Shown: positions 44,968 through 53,030, counted from the first letter of the stretch. The stretch: 64,000 bases of DNA from Solwaraspora sp. WMMA2056 (GCF_030345095.1 NZ_CP128360.1:2418001-2482000), one strand, 5' to 3'. Translations and numbers: made by a program. The notes: generated by a model from the sequence alone, not told the origin.

Positions 44968-45405
44968 ATGTCGACCATCGAATGGTTCGGGATCGGCGTC
45001 CTCGTCCTGCTCGTCGCGATCCTGACGTTGATCGTCCGCCGCGCCCTGATGGCCCGGGTACGCGGCACCATCAAGCTCAGTTTCCGGGTCAACACCATCG
45101 TCGACGGCCGAGGCTGGTCACCCGGCTTCGGCCGGTTCGTCGGCGACGAGCTGCGCTGGTACCGGCTGTTCAGCTTCGCGCTGCGCCCCAAGCGGGTGCT
45201 GTCCCGCCGTGGGCTGGCCGTGGAGAGCCGGCGCAGCCCACGTGGCCAGGAGCGGCTGGCCCTGCCGCATGACTGGGTGATCCTGCGCTGTACCAGCCAT
45301 CACGCCCCGGTCGAGATCGCCATGGCCGAGTCCACGGTCACCGGGTTCAGCTCGTGGCTGGAGGCGAGCCTGCCGGGGGAGGACTCGCGCCGGCTGGCGG
45401 CCTGA
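44968..45405 (+). CDS. DUF2550 membrane protein
   Basis: This 145-residue protein has one N-terminal helix (IEWFGIGVLVLLVAILTLIVRRALM, about 4-28) and a soluble beta-rich DUF2550 domain (GTIKLSFRVN...GWSPGFGRFVGDELRWYRLFSFALRPKRVLSRRGLAVESRR, then LPHDWVILRC). Genes of this family follow atpC across actinobacteria. It is 13 bp after atpC, likely in the same transcript. Function unknown; a link to ATP synthase rests on synteny alone. Confidence 0.88.
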   Translation: MSTIEWFGIGVLVLLVAILTLIVRRALMARVRGTIKLSFRVNTIVDGRGWSPGFGRFVGDELRWYRLFSFALRPKRVLSRRGLAVESRRSPRGQERLALPHDWVILRCTSHHAPVEIAMAESTVTGFSSWLEASLPGEDSRRLAA

Positions 45406-45412
45406 GCAGCGC

Positions 45413-45802
45413 TCACCCGTCGGCCACCAGTTCCACCTCGTAGCCGTACCGGTCGCTCAGATAGCCGGCGTAGGTGTCCGGCCCGCCGGCGTACGGATGC
45501 CGGTCGGCGAACAACAGCGACCACCCGTGTGCCGGCGCGGCCGCGACCAGCTCGTCCACCCGCTGCCGGCTGCCGGCATGGAACGCCAGGTGGTTGAGGC
45601 CCGGCGCGCACCGGTCGTGGACGTCGCCGGTCAACGCGGGGGACTGCTCCAGCACCAGGTAGCTGCCGTCGTAGCGCCAGGACCGGCCGGCGGGCCACCG
45701 CTGGTACGGCTGCCAGCCGAGTTCACCCAGCAGCCAGGCCCAGCCGGGTTCAGCTGCGGGTAGATCGGGTACCCACAGCTCGACGTGGTGCAGTCCCGGC
45801 AT
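45413..45802 (-). CDS. VOC/glyoxalase-fold protein
   Basis: This 129-residue single-domain protein of the vicinal oxygen chelate superfamily has LHHVELWVPDLPAAEPGWAWLLGELGW at the start, LNHLAFHAGSRQRVDELVAAA in the middle and YAGYLSDRYGYEVELVADG at the end. These place the metal-ligand candidates H (LHHVE), H (NHLAF) and E (EVELV) in register. The substrate cannot be inferred. It converges with DUF2550, with 7 bp between the stops, and lies 15 bp downstream of the cobalamin adenosyltransferase gene, so the two may be cotranscribed. Confidence 0.8.
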   Translation of the reverse strand: MPGLHHVELWVPDLPAAEPGWAWLLGELGWQPYQRWPAGRSWRYDGSYLVLEQSPALTGDVHDRCAPGLNHLAFHAGSRQRVDELVAAAPAHGWSLLFADRHPYAGGPDTYAGYLSDRYGYEVELVADG

Positions 45803-45817
45803 GTGCTCCTCGCCGGG

Positions 45818-46390
45818 TCAGCGGCCGCCGCCGGGCACCCAGAGCACGTCGCCGCCCGGGTTGGCGGTTCTCGCCAGGATGAACAACAAATCCGAGAGAC
45901 GGTTGAGATACTTTGCCGGAAGGGGGCCGGTTCGTTCCGGTTCATGGGTGATCAGCGCCCACGCGGAGCGCTCGGCCCGTCGAGCGACGGTCCGTGCCAC
46001 GTGCAACAGCGCGGCGCCAGGGGTGCCGCCAGGCAGGACGAAGGAGTCGAGCTTGGCCAGCCGCGAGTTGTACTCGTCGCACCAGCCTTCCAGCCGGGTC
46101 ACGTACGCCTCGGTGACCCGCAGCGGCGGGTACGCCGGCTCCGGCTCGACCGGGTTCGCCAGGTCGGCGCCGACGTCGAACAGGTCGTTCTGGATCTGCC
46201 CCAGCACGTTGCTCAGGCTTTCGTCGAGCCCGCCGAGGGCGAGCGCCACCCCGATGGCGGCGTTGCACTCGTCGACGTCGGCGTACGCGCAGATCCGCAG
46301 GTCGGTCTTGGCGACCTGCTCGTTGTTGCTCAACCTGGTCGTGCCGGTGTCCCCGGCCTTGGTGTAGATGCGGGTGAGGTGGACGGCCAT
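45818..46390 (-). CDS. cob(I)alamin adenosyltransferase, PduO type
   Basis: This 190-residue trimeric enzyme transfers adenosine from ATP to cob(I)alamin to make coenzyme B12. The ATP-binding N-terminus [24 protein letters not shown] (about 6-29), [16 protein letters not shown], and the C-terminal [11 protein letters not shown]...[15 protein letters not shown] match the PduO family. Its ATG overlaps the divergent murA ATG by two bases (CATG). TACCCT on the minus strand (46398-46403) ends 7 nt before the start, implying a leaderless mRNA whose promoter lies within murA. Confidence 0.93.
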   Translation of the reverse strand: MAVHLTRIYTKAGDTGTTRLSNNEQVAKTDLRICAYADVDECNAAIGVALALGGLDESLSNVLGQIQNDLFDVGADLANPVEPEPAYPPLRVTEAYVTRLEGWCDEYNSRLAKLDSFVLPGGTPGAALLHVARTVARRAERSAWALITHEPERTGPLPAKYLNRLSDLLFILARTANPGGDVLWVPGGGR

Positions 46391-47816
46391 GAGCGACAGG
46401 GTACGGATTCTGCACCGCACCGGCAGCGCCGGTGTCGGGACAACGTCGTCCTCGGCGGCCGAGGACGACCTCACCCCGGCAGTCGAGGGCGGCGGTGTCC
46501 CGGTGGTCGAGGGCGACCTCATCTCGGTCACCGGCGGAAGTCGGCTGGTCGGCTCGGTGCCGGTGGAGGGGGCGAAGAACTCGGCCCTGAAGCTGATGGC
46601 CGCGGCGCTGCTGGCACCGGGCCGGACCGTGATCGACAACGTGCCCCGGATCACCGACATCGCCATCATGGCCGACGTGCTGCGCGGACTCGGCTGCGAG
46701 GTCACGGTGACCGCCGCCGGTGCGGAACTCGCCGGCTCGCGGGCCACCGGCTCGCCCCGGGCCAGCACGGTGACAATCGACGTACCGGCGGCCCCCGGCT
46801 GCCGACCCGACGTGGACCTGGTGCGGCGGCTGCGGGCGTCGATCTGCGTACTCGGGCCGTTGCTGGCCCGGTGCGGGCAGGTCCGGGTCGCGCATCCCGG
46901 CGGCGACGCGATCGGCTCCCGTGGGCTCGACATGCACGTGGCCGGCCTGGCCCGGATGGGCGCCGACATCACCGGGGAGAACGGCCTGGTCGTGGCCTCC
47001 GCTGCGCGCGGGCTGCACGGCGCGACGATCTGTCTGGATTTCCCCAGCGTCGGTGCGACCGAGAACCTGGTGATGGCGGCGGTGCTCGCCGACGGGATCA
47101 CCGAGATCGACAACGCGGCGCGGGAGCCGGAGATCGTGGACATCTGCGCGATGCTGACCGCGATGGGGGCGCAGATCGACGGTGCCGGTACGGCGACCCT
47201 GCGGATCGAGGGCGTACCGGAGTTGCAGCCGGTGCGCCACGCCACGATCGGGGACCGCATCGTCGGCGGGACGTGGGCCTTCGCCGCCGCGATGACCCGG
47301 GGCGACGTCACCGTCCACGGGGTCGATCCGGCGTTCCTGGAGGTCGCCCTGGACAAGGTGGCGGACTCCGGAGCCAGCGTCGAGGCGACCGACGACGGCT
47401 TCCGGGTACGGATGGACCGCCGGCCGCGCGCCGTGGACGTCGTCACCCTGCCGTTCCCGGGCTTCGCGACCGACCTGCTGCCGATGGCGATCGGGCTGGC
47501 GGCGATCAGTGAAGGGGCCTCCCTGGTGACCGAGAACATCTTCGACGGCCGGTTCGGCTTCGTCGACGAGTTGCTACGGCTCGGTGCCGACATCAAGACC
47601 GACGGCCACCATGCCGTGGTGCGGGGCCGCGAACGGCTGGTCGGGGCGCGGGTCACCGCCACCGACATCCGGGCCGGCGCCGGGCTGGTGATCGCCGGAC
47701 TCTGCGCCGACGGGGTGACCGAGATCGCCGACGTGCACCACATCGACCGTGGCTACCCGAACTACGTCGCCGACCTGCGCGCGCTCGGGGTGCTGGTGCG
47801 GCGGTACGGCGGCTGA
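46389..47816 (+). CDS. murA: UDP-N-acetylglucosamine 1-carboxyvinyltransferase, Asp active-site form
   Basis: This 475-residue enzyme performs the first committed step of peptidoglycan synthesis, adding enolpyruvate to UDP-GlcNAc. [16 protein letters not shown] (K63), [18 protein letters not shown], and [10 protein letters not shown] with the catalytic Asp are present. The loop residue that is Cys115 in E. coli is D173 here ([15 protein letters not shown]), as in Mycobacterium tuberculosis, and gives natural fosfomycin resistance. It has a 40-residue N-terminal extension. ATG 46389 follows GAGGTGG and overlaps the start codon of the divergent cobalamin adenosyltransferase, so its promoter must lie inside that gene. 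Confidence 0.95.
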   Translation: MSDRVRILHRTGSAGVGTTSSSAAEDDLTPAVEGGGVPVVEGDLISVTGGSRLVGSVPVEGAKNSALKLMAAALLAPGRTVIDNVPRITDIAIMADVLRGLGCEVTVTAAGAELAGSRATGSPRASTVTIDVPAAPGCRPDVDLVRRLRASICVLGPLLARCGQVRVAHPGGDAIGSRGLDMHVAGLARMGADITGENGLVVASAARGLHGATICLDFPSVGATENLVMAAVLADGITEIDNAAREPEIVDICAMLTAMGAQIDGAGTATLRIEGVPELQPVRHATIGDRIVGGTWAFAAAMTRGDVTVHGVDPAFLEVALDKVADSGASVEATDDGFRVRMDRRPRAVDVVTLPFPGFATDLLPMAIGLAAISEGASLVTENIFDGRFGFVDELLRLGADIKTDGHHAVVRGRERLVGARVTATDIRAGAGLVIAGLCADGVTEIADVHHIDRGYPNYVADLRALGVLVRRYGG

Positions 47817-47893
47817 ATCAGGTGGTCGCCGTACCCGGGCGGTCCGACCATGCCCCGCCGGGTTACCGATCGTTCAGGTCCGCCGGTTAAGCT

Positions 47894-47959
47894 GGCGGGC
47901 ACATCCCGTCGAGTACGGGGCGGGCGCGTTCCGCCGGTGCAGGCGGGCACGTCCCGCCG
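47894..47959 (+). promoter_or_regulatory. three spaced palindromes upstream of the hydroxybutyryl-CoA dehydrogenase
   Basis: GGCGGG-CACAT-CCCGTC (47894), GGCGGG-CGCGT-TCCGCC (47919) and GGCGGG-CACGT-CCCGCC (47942) are three versions of one 17-bp inverted repeat, 23-25 bp apart (about two helical turns). The third is perfect. They lie 47-112 bp before the next gene and after the murA stop. Cooperative binding by a dimeric regulator is the natural reading. Confidence 0.6.
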
Positions 47960-48005
47960 GGTCGGCGTGGACTCCGATCGGGTAGGCACGAACGAGGAGA
48001 TGCAG

Positions 48006-48854
48006 ATGGCGGGTCGGCTGGCAGTGATCGGTGCCGGGTTGATGGGATCGGGCATCGCCCAGGTCGCCGCCCAGGCGGGCTGGCAGGTCACGATGCGCGA
48101 CCTCGACGACGCCGCCACCGCCCGGGGCGTCGACGGCATCCGACGGTCCCTGGAGAAGTTCGCCAGCAAGGGCACGATCAGCGCCGACGACGTCGAAGCG
48201 GCGATCGGCCGGATCACCACGACCACCGATCTGGAAGCGGCGGCCGACGCGGACATCGTCGTCGAGGCCGTCTTCGAGCGCATCGAGATCAAGCACGAGG
48301 TCTTCCGGGTCCTGGACAAGGTCTGCAAGGCGGACGCCGTTCTGGCCACCAACACCTCGGCGATCCCGGTGACCCAGATCGCCGCGGTCACCGACCGGCC
48401 CGAGTCGGTGGTCGGTACGCACTTCTTCTCCCCGGTGCCGATGATGAAGCTGTGCGAGCTGGTGCGCGGCTACAAGACCTCGGACGCCACGCTGGCCACC
48501 GCGCGGGCGTTCGCCGAGGAGATCGGCAAGACGTGCGTGGTGGTCAACCGGGACATCGCCGGCTTCGTCACCACCCGGTTGATCTCCGCGCTGGTCGTCG
48601 AGGCGGTGCAACTGGTCGAGTCCGGTGTGGTCTCCGCCGAGGACCTCGACACCGCGTGCAAGCTGGGCTTCGGCCACGCGATGGGTCCATTGGCGACCGT
48701 CGACCTGACCGGTGCGGACGTGCTGCTGAACGCGTCGAAGAACATCTACGCCGACACCGCCGACGAGAAGTTCTTCCCGCCGGAGCTGCTGCAGCGCATG
48801 GTCACCGCCGGCGATCTGGGTCGCAAGACCGGCCAGGGTTTCTACAGTTACTGA
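48006..48854 (+). CDS. 3-hydroxybutyryl-CoA dehydrogenase
   Basis: This 282-residue NAD(P)-dependent enzyme interconverts acetoacetyl-CoA and 3-hydroxybutyryl-CoA. The Rossmann loop AVIGAGLMGSGIAQVAAQ (about 6-23), EAVFERIEIKHEVF, ATNTSAIPVTQIA and the catalytic His in VVGTHFFSPVPMMKLCELV (about 137) are followed by the helical dimer domain (NRDIAGFVTTRLISALVVEA, GFGHAMGPLATVDLTG). ATG 48006 is preferred to ATG 48000 for Shine-Dalgarno spacing (GAGGAG at 47994-47999). Roles in butanoate or ethylmalonyl-CoA metabolism are possible. A second family member begins at 63187. Confidence 0.93.
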   Translation: MAGRLAVIGAGLMGSGIAQVAAQAGWQVTMRDLDDAATARGVDGIRRSLEKFASKGTISADDVEAAIGRITTTTDLEAAADADIVVEAVFERIEIKHEVFRVLDKVCKADAVLATNTSAIPVTQIAAVTDRPESVVGTHFFSPVPMMKLCELVRGYKTSDATLATARAFAEEIGKTCVVVNRDIAGFVTTRLISALVVEAVQLVESGVVSAEDLDTACKLGFGHAMGPLATVDLTGADVLLNASKNIYADTADEKFFPPELLQRMVTAGDLGRKTGQGFYSY

Positions 48855-48953
48855 CCATGGAGTCCACGAACGTCGCCGAGCCTGGTGGCCCGCGCGAGCG
48901 TCCTGCTTGGCATGGCCGCCTGACCGAGGTTCGTGACTAGAATAGTAGTAATC

Positions 48954-49160
48954 ATGGCTGTTTGTGACCTAGAGACCCTCGACCTGTTGTCCACGCCCAG
49001 CGCGCTGGAGGAGATCCGGCACGCTGAGGCAGACATCGCCGCCGGCCACGGCGTCGACGCTGACGAACTACTGCGCCAGCTCGCTGCCCGCGCGGAGCGC
49101 GAAAGCAGTGAGCGACAAGGCGCACCAGCTTCCGTAGCGCCCGCAGCCCGGCGAGCCTGA
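48954..49160 (+). CDS. orphan antitoxin-like protein (Phd/YefM C-terminal type)
   Basis: This 68-residue acidic protein centres on ETLDLLSTPSALEEIRHAEADIAAGHGVDADELLRQLAARAE, which resembles the toxin-binding C-terminal part of Phd/YefM-type antitoxins; the usual N-terminal DNA-binding half is missing. It is preceded by an unusually AT-rich segment with TAGAAT at 48938-48943. No toxin gene is adjacent. It may be a remnant of a toxin-antitoxin pair or a free-standing regulator. The family call is tentative. Confidence 0.5.
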   Translation: MAVCDLETLDLLSTPSALEEIRHAEADIAAGHGVDADELLRQLAARAERESSERQGAPASVAPAARRA

Positions 49161-49194
49161 CTTAGGGGCCGCCTGTCGGTCATGCAGTCCGGGA

Positions 49195-49860
49195 TCAGCC
49201 GACCCGGAGTGCGGCTGCCAGGGGTGGTTGGTCGACCGGGTCGCCGGAGCGGCGCATCGCCCACAGCGGCGGCCCGCCCGCCGGCAGGTGGGCGACGCGG
49301 ACGACGCGGTAGCCGTGGCGTTCGTAGAACGTCCGCTGCCGCTGGCTGCTGGCCTCGGCCACGGCCGGCATGCCGATCCGGTCGAGCCGGGCATGATGCG
49401 CGGCCAACAGCGCCGACCCGATGCCCTGGCGGCGTAGCCAGGGCGCCGCCGCGAGGAACGCCAGGTGGTGGTGCCGGCCGGTCGGCTCCAGCCGGCCGGC
49501 GGCGAAGGTGTAGTGCGCGTACGGACCGTGCCGGTCACCGCAGGACCGCAACCTGCGGTGTTGATGCTCCGCCCCGAGGAGCCGGTCGGCCGGGTGCGGA
49601 TACCAGATAGCGACCCCGTCGCAGTGCCCGACGACGTCGACGATCCCGTGCCGGACGGCGAACGCCAACTCGGCGGTGAAGAACTGGTGCATCGTCAGAT
49701 AGCGCAGGGCGTGATCTCTGATCAGCCAGGCCACCACCGGGTCCACCACACTGGCTTGCGCCAGCAACTCCGCCAACGGCTCGGTGTCGGCAGCGGTGGC
49801 GGTCCGTACGGTCAGCGCCGGACCGCCACCGCCGCCGGCCGCTGGCCTCGGCCCGGTCAC
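49195..49860 (-). CDS. GNAT-family N-acetyltransferase
   Basis: This 221-residue protein carries a GNAT fold. The acetyl-CoA loop is AAAPWLRRQGIGSALLAAHHARLD (about 142-165), followed by AEASSQRQRTFYERHGYRVV, a standard end of the domain. The N-terminal VRTATAADTEPLAELLAQASVVDPVVAWLIRD is typical of one actinobacterial subfamily. The GTG start overlaps the stop of the DivIVA-like gene (GTGA), so the two are coupled. Substrate unknown. Confidence 0.85.
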   Translation of the reverse strand: MTGPRPAAGGGGGPALTVRTATAADTEPLAELLAQASVVDPVVAWLIRDHALRYLTMHQFFTAELAFAVRHGIVDVVGHCDGVAIWYPHPADRLLGAEHQHRRLRSCGDRHGPYAHYTFAAGRLEPTGRHHHLAFLAAAPWLRRQGIGSALLAAHHARLDRIGMPAVAEASSQRQRTFYERHGYRVVRVAHLPAGGPPLWAMRRSGDPVDQPPLAAALRVG

Positions 49861-50261
49861 CGGCGCGCGCCGGCCTGGTAGACGCCGTGCCGCGTGGGCG
49901 TTGCCTGGGCGGACTGCCAGCGGCGCAACGCATCCTTGATCCGGTCGTTCTGCTCCCAGGTGCGTTCGAGCTCGGCGTACACGATGCCAAGGTCGTGGGC
50001 GACGCGGTCGAGGAACGCGGCGACCTCGCCGGGGTCGAGGCCCCGGCCGCCGCCGCGCCGGGGGACCGTCGGGAAGCGGTGGCTGCGGACCTGCCAGGGC
50101 CGGATCGGCCGGTACGCCGACCCGCGCTGATTGCGGCCGGCGGGGTTGCCAGGTGCCCGGTAGACGCCGGTGGCGCCGCCAGCGGGCCAGCTGGCCGGTG
50201 GTGTGGTCGCCATGGTGCGTCGTTGCCGGCGGACCTGCCACCGGCGCCACAGTTCACGCAT
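49857..50261 (-). CDS. DivIVA-domain protein
   Basis: This 134-residue protein has a basic, Pro-rich N-terminal half and a DivIVA-type segment GLDPGEVAAFLDRVAHDLGIVYAELERTWEQNDRIKDALRRWQS (about 75-118), predicted coiled coil. DivIVA-type domains sense negative membrane curvature and recruit growth or division proteins; the short C-terminus suggests an accessory role. ATG 50261 follows GAGGAAG; ATG 50213 (MATTPPASWP) lacks such a site. It is the first gene of the pair with the GNAT gene. Confidence 0.8.
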   Translation of the reverse strand: MRELWRRWQVRRQRRTMATTPPASWPAGGATGVYRAPGNPAGRNQRGSAYRPIRPWQVRSHRFPTVPRRGGGRGLDPGEVAAFLDRVAHDLGIVYAELERTWEQNDRIKDALRRWQSAQATPTRHGVYQAGARR

Positions 50262-50330
50262 CTCGTCTTCCTCCCCATTGCTCGCTACTGCCGCTGGTTC
50301 CGCTCAGTCGGTTGTCGTCGACGGGTGGAC

Positions 50331-50371
50331 GGGGTGGCCCTGCCGCTTGCCGATGCCGGCAGGGCCACCCC
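50331..50371. terminator. 14-bp hairpin in the gap between divergent genes
   Basis: GGGGTGGCCCTGCC (50331-50344) pairs perfectly with 50358-50371 around a 13-nt loop. It has terminator form, but both neighbouring genes point away from it, so it may belong to a lost gene or act as a barrier or structured leader. The rest of the 350-bp gap (50262-50611) holds only the 50511-50536 repeat and the GntR promoter. Confidence 0.5.
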
Positions 50372-50510
50372 ACCCCAATCGCCGCAGCCCTCCTTGGCGG
50401 TACGGCGACCAGGGCGAACCTTGGTGGCCGGGACGCCCAGCGGCGTGACTCGCTACCCGCCCCGACCGAGGGCGACCGCCCCAAGAGCCATCCGGGGGCG
50501 TTCGCCATCA

Positions 50511-50536
50511 ACCTACAATTGCCACCGGTTGTAGGT
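50511..50536. promoter_or_regulatory. ACCTACAA...TTGTAGGT inverted repeat before the small GntR gene
   Basis: Perfect 8-bp arms (50511-50518 and 50529-50536) flank a 10-bp centre, 75 bp upstream of the GntR start and in an unusually AT-rich patch. GntR-type regulators commonly bind such sites in their own promoters. Confidence 0.6.
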
Positions 50537-50611
50537 CAACGCGCAACGTGCAACTGGTTGAGGTTGGAGGTAGAAGCGTGATCAAATGGGCATGCCATCC
50601 GGGGAGTGTGT

Positions 50612-50830
50612 ATGCCCAAGCAGCAGTACCAAGTTCTGGCCGACGAACTACGAGCGAAGATCGAGTCTGGCGAGTGGCCACCGGGCACAAAGCTGCCCAG
50701 CCGCTCACAGCTCTGCCGCGAGTACGACGTCTCGGACACCGTCGTCGGCAAGGCGATGATGATCCTCCGTGCCACCGGGCTGACCGAGACCCTCGAAGGA
50801 GTCGGCGTGTTCGTGGCCGAACCGAGGTGA
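50612..50830 (+). CDS. minimal GntR-type DNA-binding protein
   Basis: This 72-residue protein consists of a single GntR winged helix (YQVLADELRAKIESGEWPPGTKLPSRSQLCREYDVSDTVVGKAMMILRATGLTETLEGVGVFVAEPR) without a ligand domain. GntR proteins reduced to the wHTH occur in actinobacterial integrative elements and beside small kinase genes. ATG 50612 has GGGGAG at good spacing. A palindromic operator candidate lies upstream and a 21-bp inverted repeat downstream. Confidence 0.82.
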   Translation: MPKQQYQVLADELRAKIESGEWPPGTKLPSRSQLCREYDVSDTVVGKAMMILRATGLTETLEGVGVFVAEPR

Positions 50831-50884
50831 CTAAGTGCCGACTTGGGTAGGCCAGAGTGGTTCGGGCGGCCAGGTTGCATGATC

Positions 50885-50937
50885 AGGTGACGCCTACGCA
50901 CGTCATCTTCGCGTTTTGACGTGCGTAGGCGTCACCT
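50885..50937. repeat. perfect 21-bp inverted repeat with 11-nt loop
   Basis: The left arm at 50885-50905 is exactly complementary to the right arm at 50917-50937; the arm ends read AGGTGACGCC and GGCGTCACCT. It lies 54 bp after the GntR stop and 50 bp before the broken kinase gene. The loop is TCTTCGCGTTT. A run of T does not follow. It could be a terminator, a recombination site or a binding site. Confidence 0.85.
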
Positions 50938-50987
50938 CGACAGCGGTCCCCGTGCACCGGTCGAGCTATAACGACGTGGTGGAAACA

Positions 50988-51287
50988 ATGCCGACCCTTG
51001 TCGTCATCAGTGGACCACCGGGGGCTGGTAAGACGACGCTTGCCCACCTGCTCGCCCGGCGGATCGGCTGCCCGGCGATCTGCCGGGACGAGATCAAGGA
51101 GGGCATGGTCCACTCAGCCGGCGACTTCAACGCCGCACCGAGCGACGAGCTGACCCTTCGGACCCTGCCCACCTTCTTCAACGTGTTGCAACTGCTGCTG
51201 ACCGCAAATGAGATCGAGGTGGACACCAGCGACGGCTATCGTCCTGGGCTCGACGAGATCGGCGCTTTCGTGAACGTTGGACGATGA
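50988..51287 (+). pseudogene. AAA-type small kinase with internal deletion
   Basis: The frame encodes a P-loop start, MPTLVVISGPPGAGKTTLAHLLARR (Walker A at 9-17), CRDEIKEGMVHSAGD, then LPTFFNVLQLLLTANEI fused directly to EVDTSDGYRPGLDEIGAFV. In related actinobacterial kinases these two blocks are separated by roughly 90 residues holding the lid and Arg-rich part, so the middle of the gene appears to have been removed in frame. The 99-residue product would lack most of the catalytic core. It lies beside a small GntR gene and converges with an ABC permease. Confidence 0.65.
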
Positions 51288-51297
51288 GCGGCCAGGG

Positions 51298-52173
51298 TCA
51301 GCCGTCGCGTTTGGTGGTCCAGCGGAACGTGGTCAGGCAGAGCACCAGGCCGATGACGCACCAGATGCCGAGCACCAGCGCGACCATGCCGAGCTCGAAC
51401 GAGCCGCCCGGCTCCTGGGTGCCGAACGCCTCCGGCAGGAAGACCGAGCGCAGCCCCTGGCACATCCACTTCAGCGGGAACAGCGCGGCGATCTGCTGCA
51501 TCCAGCCGGGCAGCGCGGTGAAGACGAAGAAGACGCCGGAGGTGAACTGCAGGATCAGCGAGACCGGGGTGGCCACCGCCGACGCGCTGCGCCCACTCCT
51601 CGCCAGCGACGAGAAGGCGATGCCGCAGAGCGTGCAGGCGGTGATGCCGAGCACCGACACCCAGCCCAGGGTGAACCACTTGAACGCGGTGTCCGGCAGT
51701 TGCAGGTCGAACAGCAGGGTCGCGACGGCCAGCAGGAGCACCGTTTCGGCGAAGCCGATCACGGCGACCATGATGACCTTGCCGGCGAAGTAGACCCATT
51801 TCGGCATCGGGGTGCCGCGCAGCCGCTTGAGCACGCCCCGGTCGCGCTCGATCGGGATCTGGATGGCCAGGCTCTGGAAGCCGACGGTCATCAGCCCGGT
51901 GGCGATCATGCCGGTGATGAAGTACTGGGTGAACCGTACGCCGTCGGTGATCTCCCCGGTGAAGATCGACGCGAAGATCAGGATCATGATGACCGGGAAG
52001 GCCATCGTGAAGACGACGGACTCACGGCTGCGCATGAACTGCCGGATCTCCAGCTTGCCCTGCCGCAGCCCCAGCCGCGCCGGGCCGACCCGCGTCACGG
52101 CCGGCGAGGTGCTGGGGGCGCCGGCCGCCGGAGAGGTCACAGCGCCGGCGGTACCGCCCGTGGTCGCGTTCAC
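51298..52173 (-). CDS. ABC-2 type permease (DrrB-like)
   Basis: This 291-residue membrane component has about six helices after a Thr/Ala-rich cytoplasmic N-terminus. EIRQFMRSRESVVFTMAFPVIMILIFASIF, IPIERDRGVLKRLRGTPMPKWVYFAGKV and the ABC-2 block VATPVSLILQFTSGVFFVFTALPGWMQQIAALFPLKWMCQGLR are characteristic of drug-export permeases. GTG 52173 overlaps the stop of the ATPase gene (GTGA), so the two form a coupled exporter pair. Substrate unknown; resistance or lipid export are possible. Confidence 0.9.
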   Translation of the reverse strand: MNATTGGTAGAVTSPAAGAPSTSPAVTRVGPARLGLRQGKLEIRQFMRSRESVVFTMAFPVIMILIFASIFTGEITDGVRFTQYFITGMIATGLMTVGFQSLAIQIPIERDRGVLKRLRGTPMPKWVYFAGKVIMVAVIGFAETVLLLAVATLLFDLQLPDTAFKWFTLGWVSVLGITACTLCGIAFSSLARSGRSASAVATPVSLILQFTSGVFFVFTALPGWMQQIAALFPLKWMCQGLRSVFLPEAFGTQEPGGSFELGMVALVLGIWCVIGLVLCLTTFRWTTKRDG

Positions 52174-53030
52174 TTGTGTCCAATCATCCGCAGGTAGACG
52201 TCTTCCAGGGTGGGGCGGGTGACGGTCAGGCCGGGGACCTCGCCGTCGAAGCGCGCGGCCAGGTCGGCGATCAGCGCCGTCGGCGTCGCGCTCTGCTCGT
52301 GCCGCGTCGTCCCGTCGGCGGTACGCCAGGAGACGGTGGCCAGGGCGTCGCGTCGGCCGCCCAGCTCGGCCGGCGGTGCCACCTCGACGAGCCGGCCGGC
52401 GGCGATCACCCCGACCCGGTCGGCGAGGGCTTCCGCCTCGTCGAGGTAGTGGGTGGTCAGCAGGATCGTGGTGCCGCCGGCGGCGAGTGCCCGGATCAGT
52501 TCCCAGAATTCGCGTCGCGCCTCCGGGTCGAAGCCGGTCGTCGGTTCGTCGAGGAAGAGCAGTTCGGGGCGGCCGACGATGCCGAGCGCCACGTCGAGGC
52601 GGCGTTTCTGCCCGCCGGAGAGGGTGTGGGTGCGGGCCTTCGCCTTGGCGGACAGGCCGACCCGGTCGATCACCGTCGCCGGGTCGTCCGGCGCCGGGTA
52701 GAAGGCGGCGAAGTGTGCGACGACCTCGCCGACGGTAAGTTCGTCGAACTCGCCGGTGCCCTGCAGCACGATGCCGATGCGGGAGCGCCACTGCGGCGTA
52801 CCGGGGTCGGGGTCGACGCCGAGCACCCGGACCTCGCCGGCGTCGCGGCGGCGGTAGCCCTCCAGGATCTCCACTGTGGTGGTCTTGCCGGCGCCGTTCG
52901 GGCCGAGCAGGGCGAAGACCTCGCCGCGCTGGACGCTCAGGTCGACCCCGTCCACCGCCGCCGATCCGCCGTAGGACTTGCGGAGTCCGTGTACCTCGAT
53001 GGCCGGCTGGTCCGCCGCCTTGTCGCTCAT
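52170..53030 (-). CDS. ABC transporter ATPase (DrrA-like)
   Basis: This 286-residue nucleotide-binding protein has Walker A GPNGAGKTT (about 43-51), Q-loop VLQGTGEFDELTV, signature LSGGQKRRLDVALG, Walker B LLFLDEPTTGFDP and the switch His in TTHYLDEAE. A C-terminal extension (about 215-286) with VTRPTLEDVYLRMIG is typical of DrrA-type exporters. It is the first gene of the minus-strand pair with the permease. A GATAGT box about 7 nt before ATG 53030 may be a leaderless promoter. It is divergent from the YtrA-type operon. Confidence 0.93.
   Translation of the reverse strand: MSDKAADQPAIEVHGLRKSYGGSAAVDGVDLSVQRGEVFALLGPNGAGKTTTVEILEGYRRRDAGEVRVLGVDPDPGTPQWRSRIGIVLQGTGEFDELTVGEVVAHFAAFYPAPDDPATVIDRVGLSAKAKARTHTLSGGQKRRLDVALGIVGRPELLFLDEPTTGFDPEARREFWELIRALAAGGTTILLTTHYLDEAEALADRVGVIAAGRLVEVAPPAELGGRRDALATVSWRTADGTTRHEQSATPTALIADLAARFDGEVPGLTVTRPTLEDVYLRMIGHK

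Noticed and set aside
45785-47512. Long plus-strand frame across the adenosyltransferase and murA
   Set aside because: Out of frame with murA and antisense to the adenosyltransferase; Arg/Gly-rich shadow.
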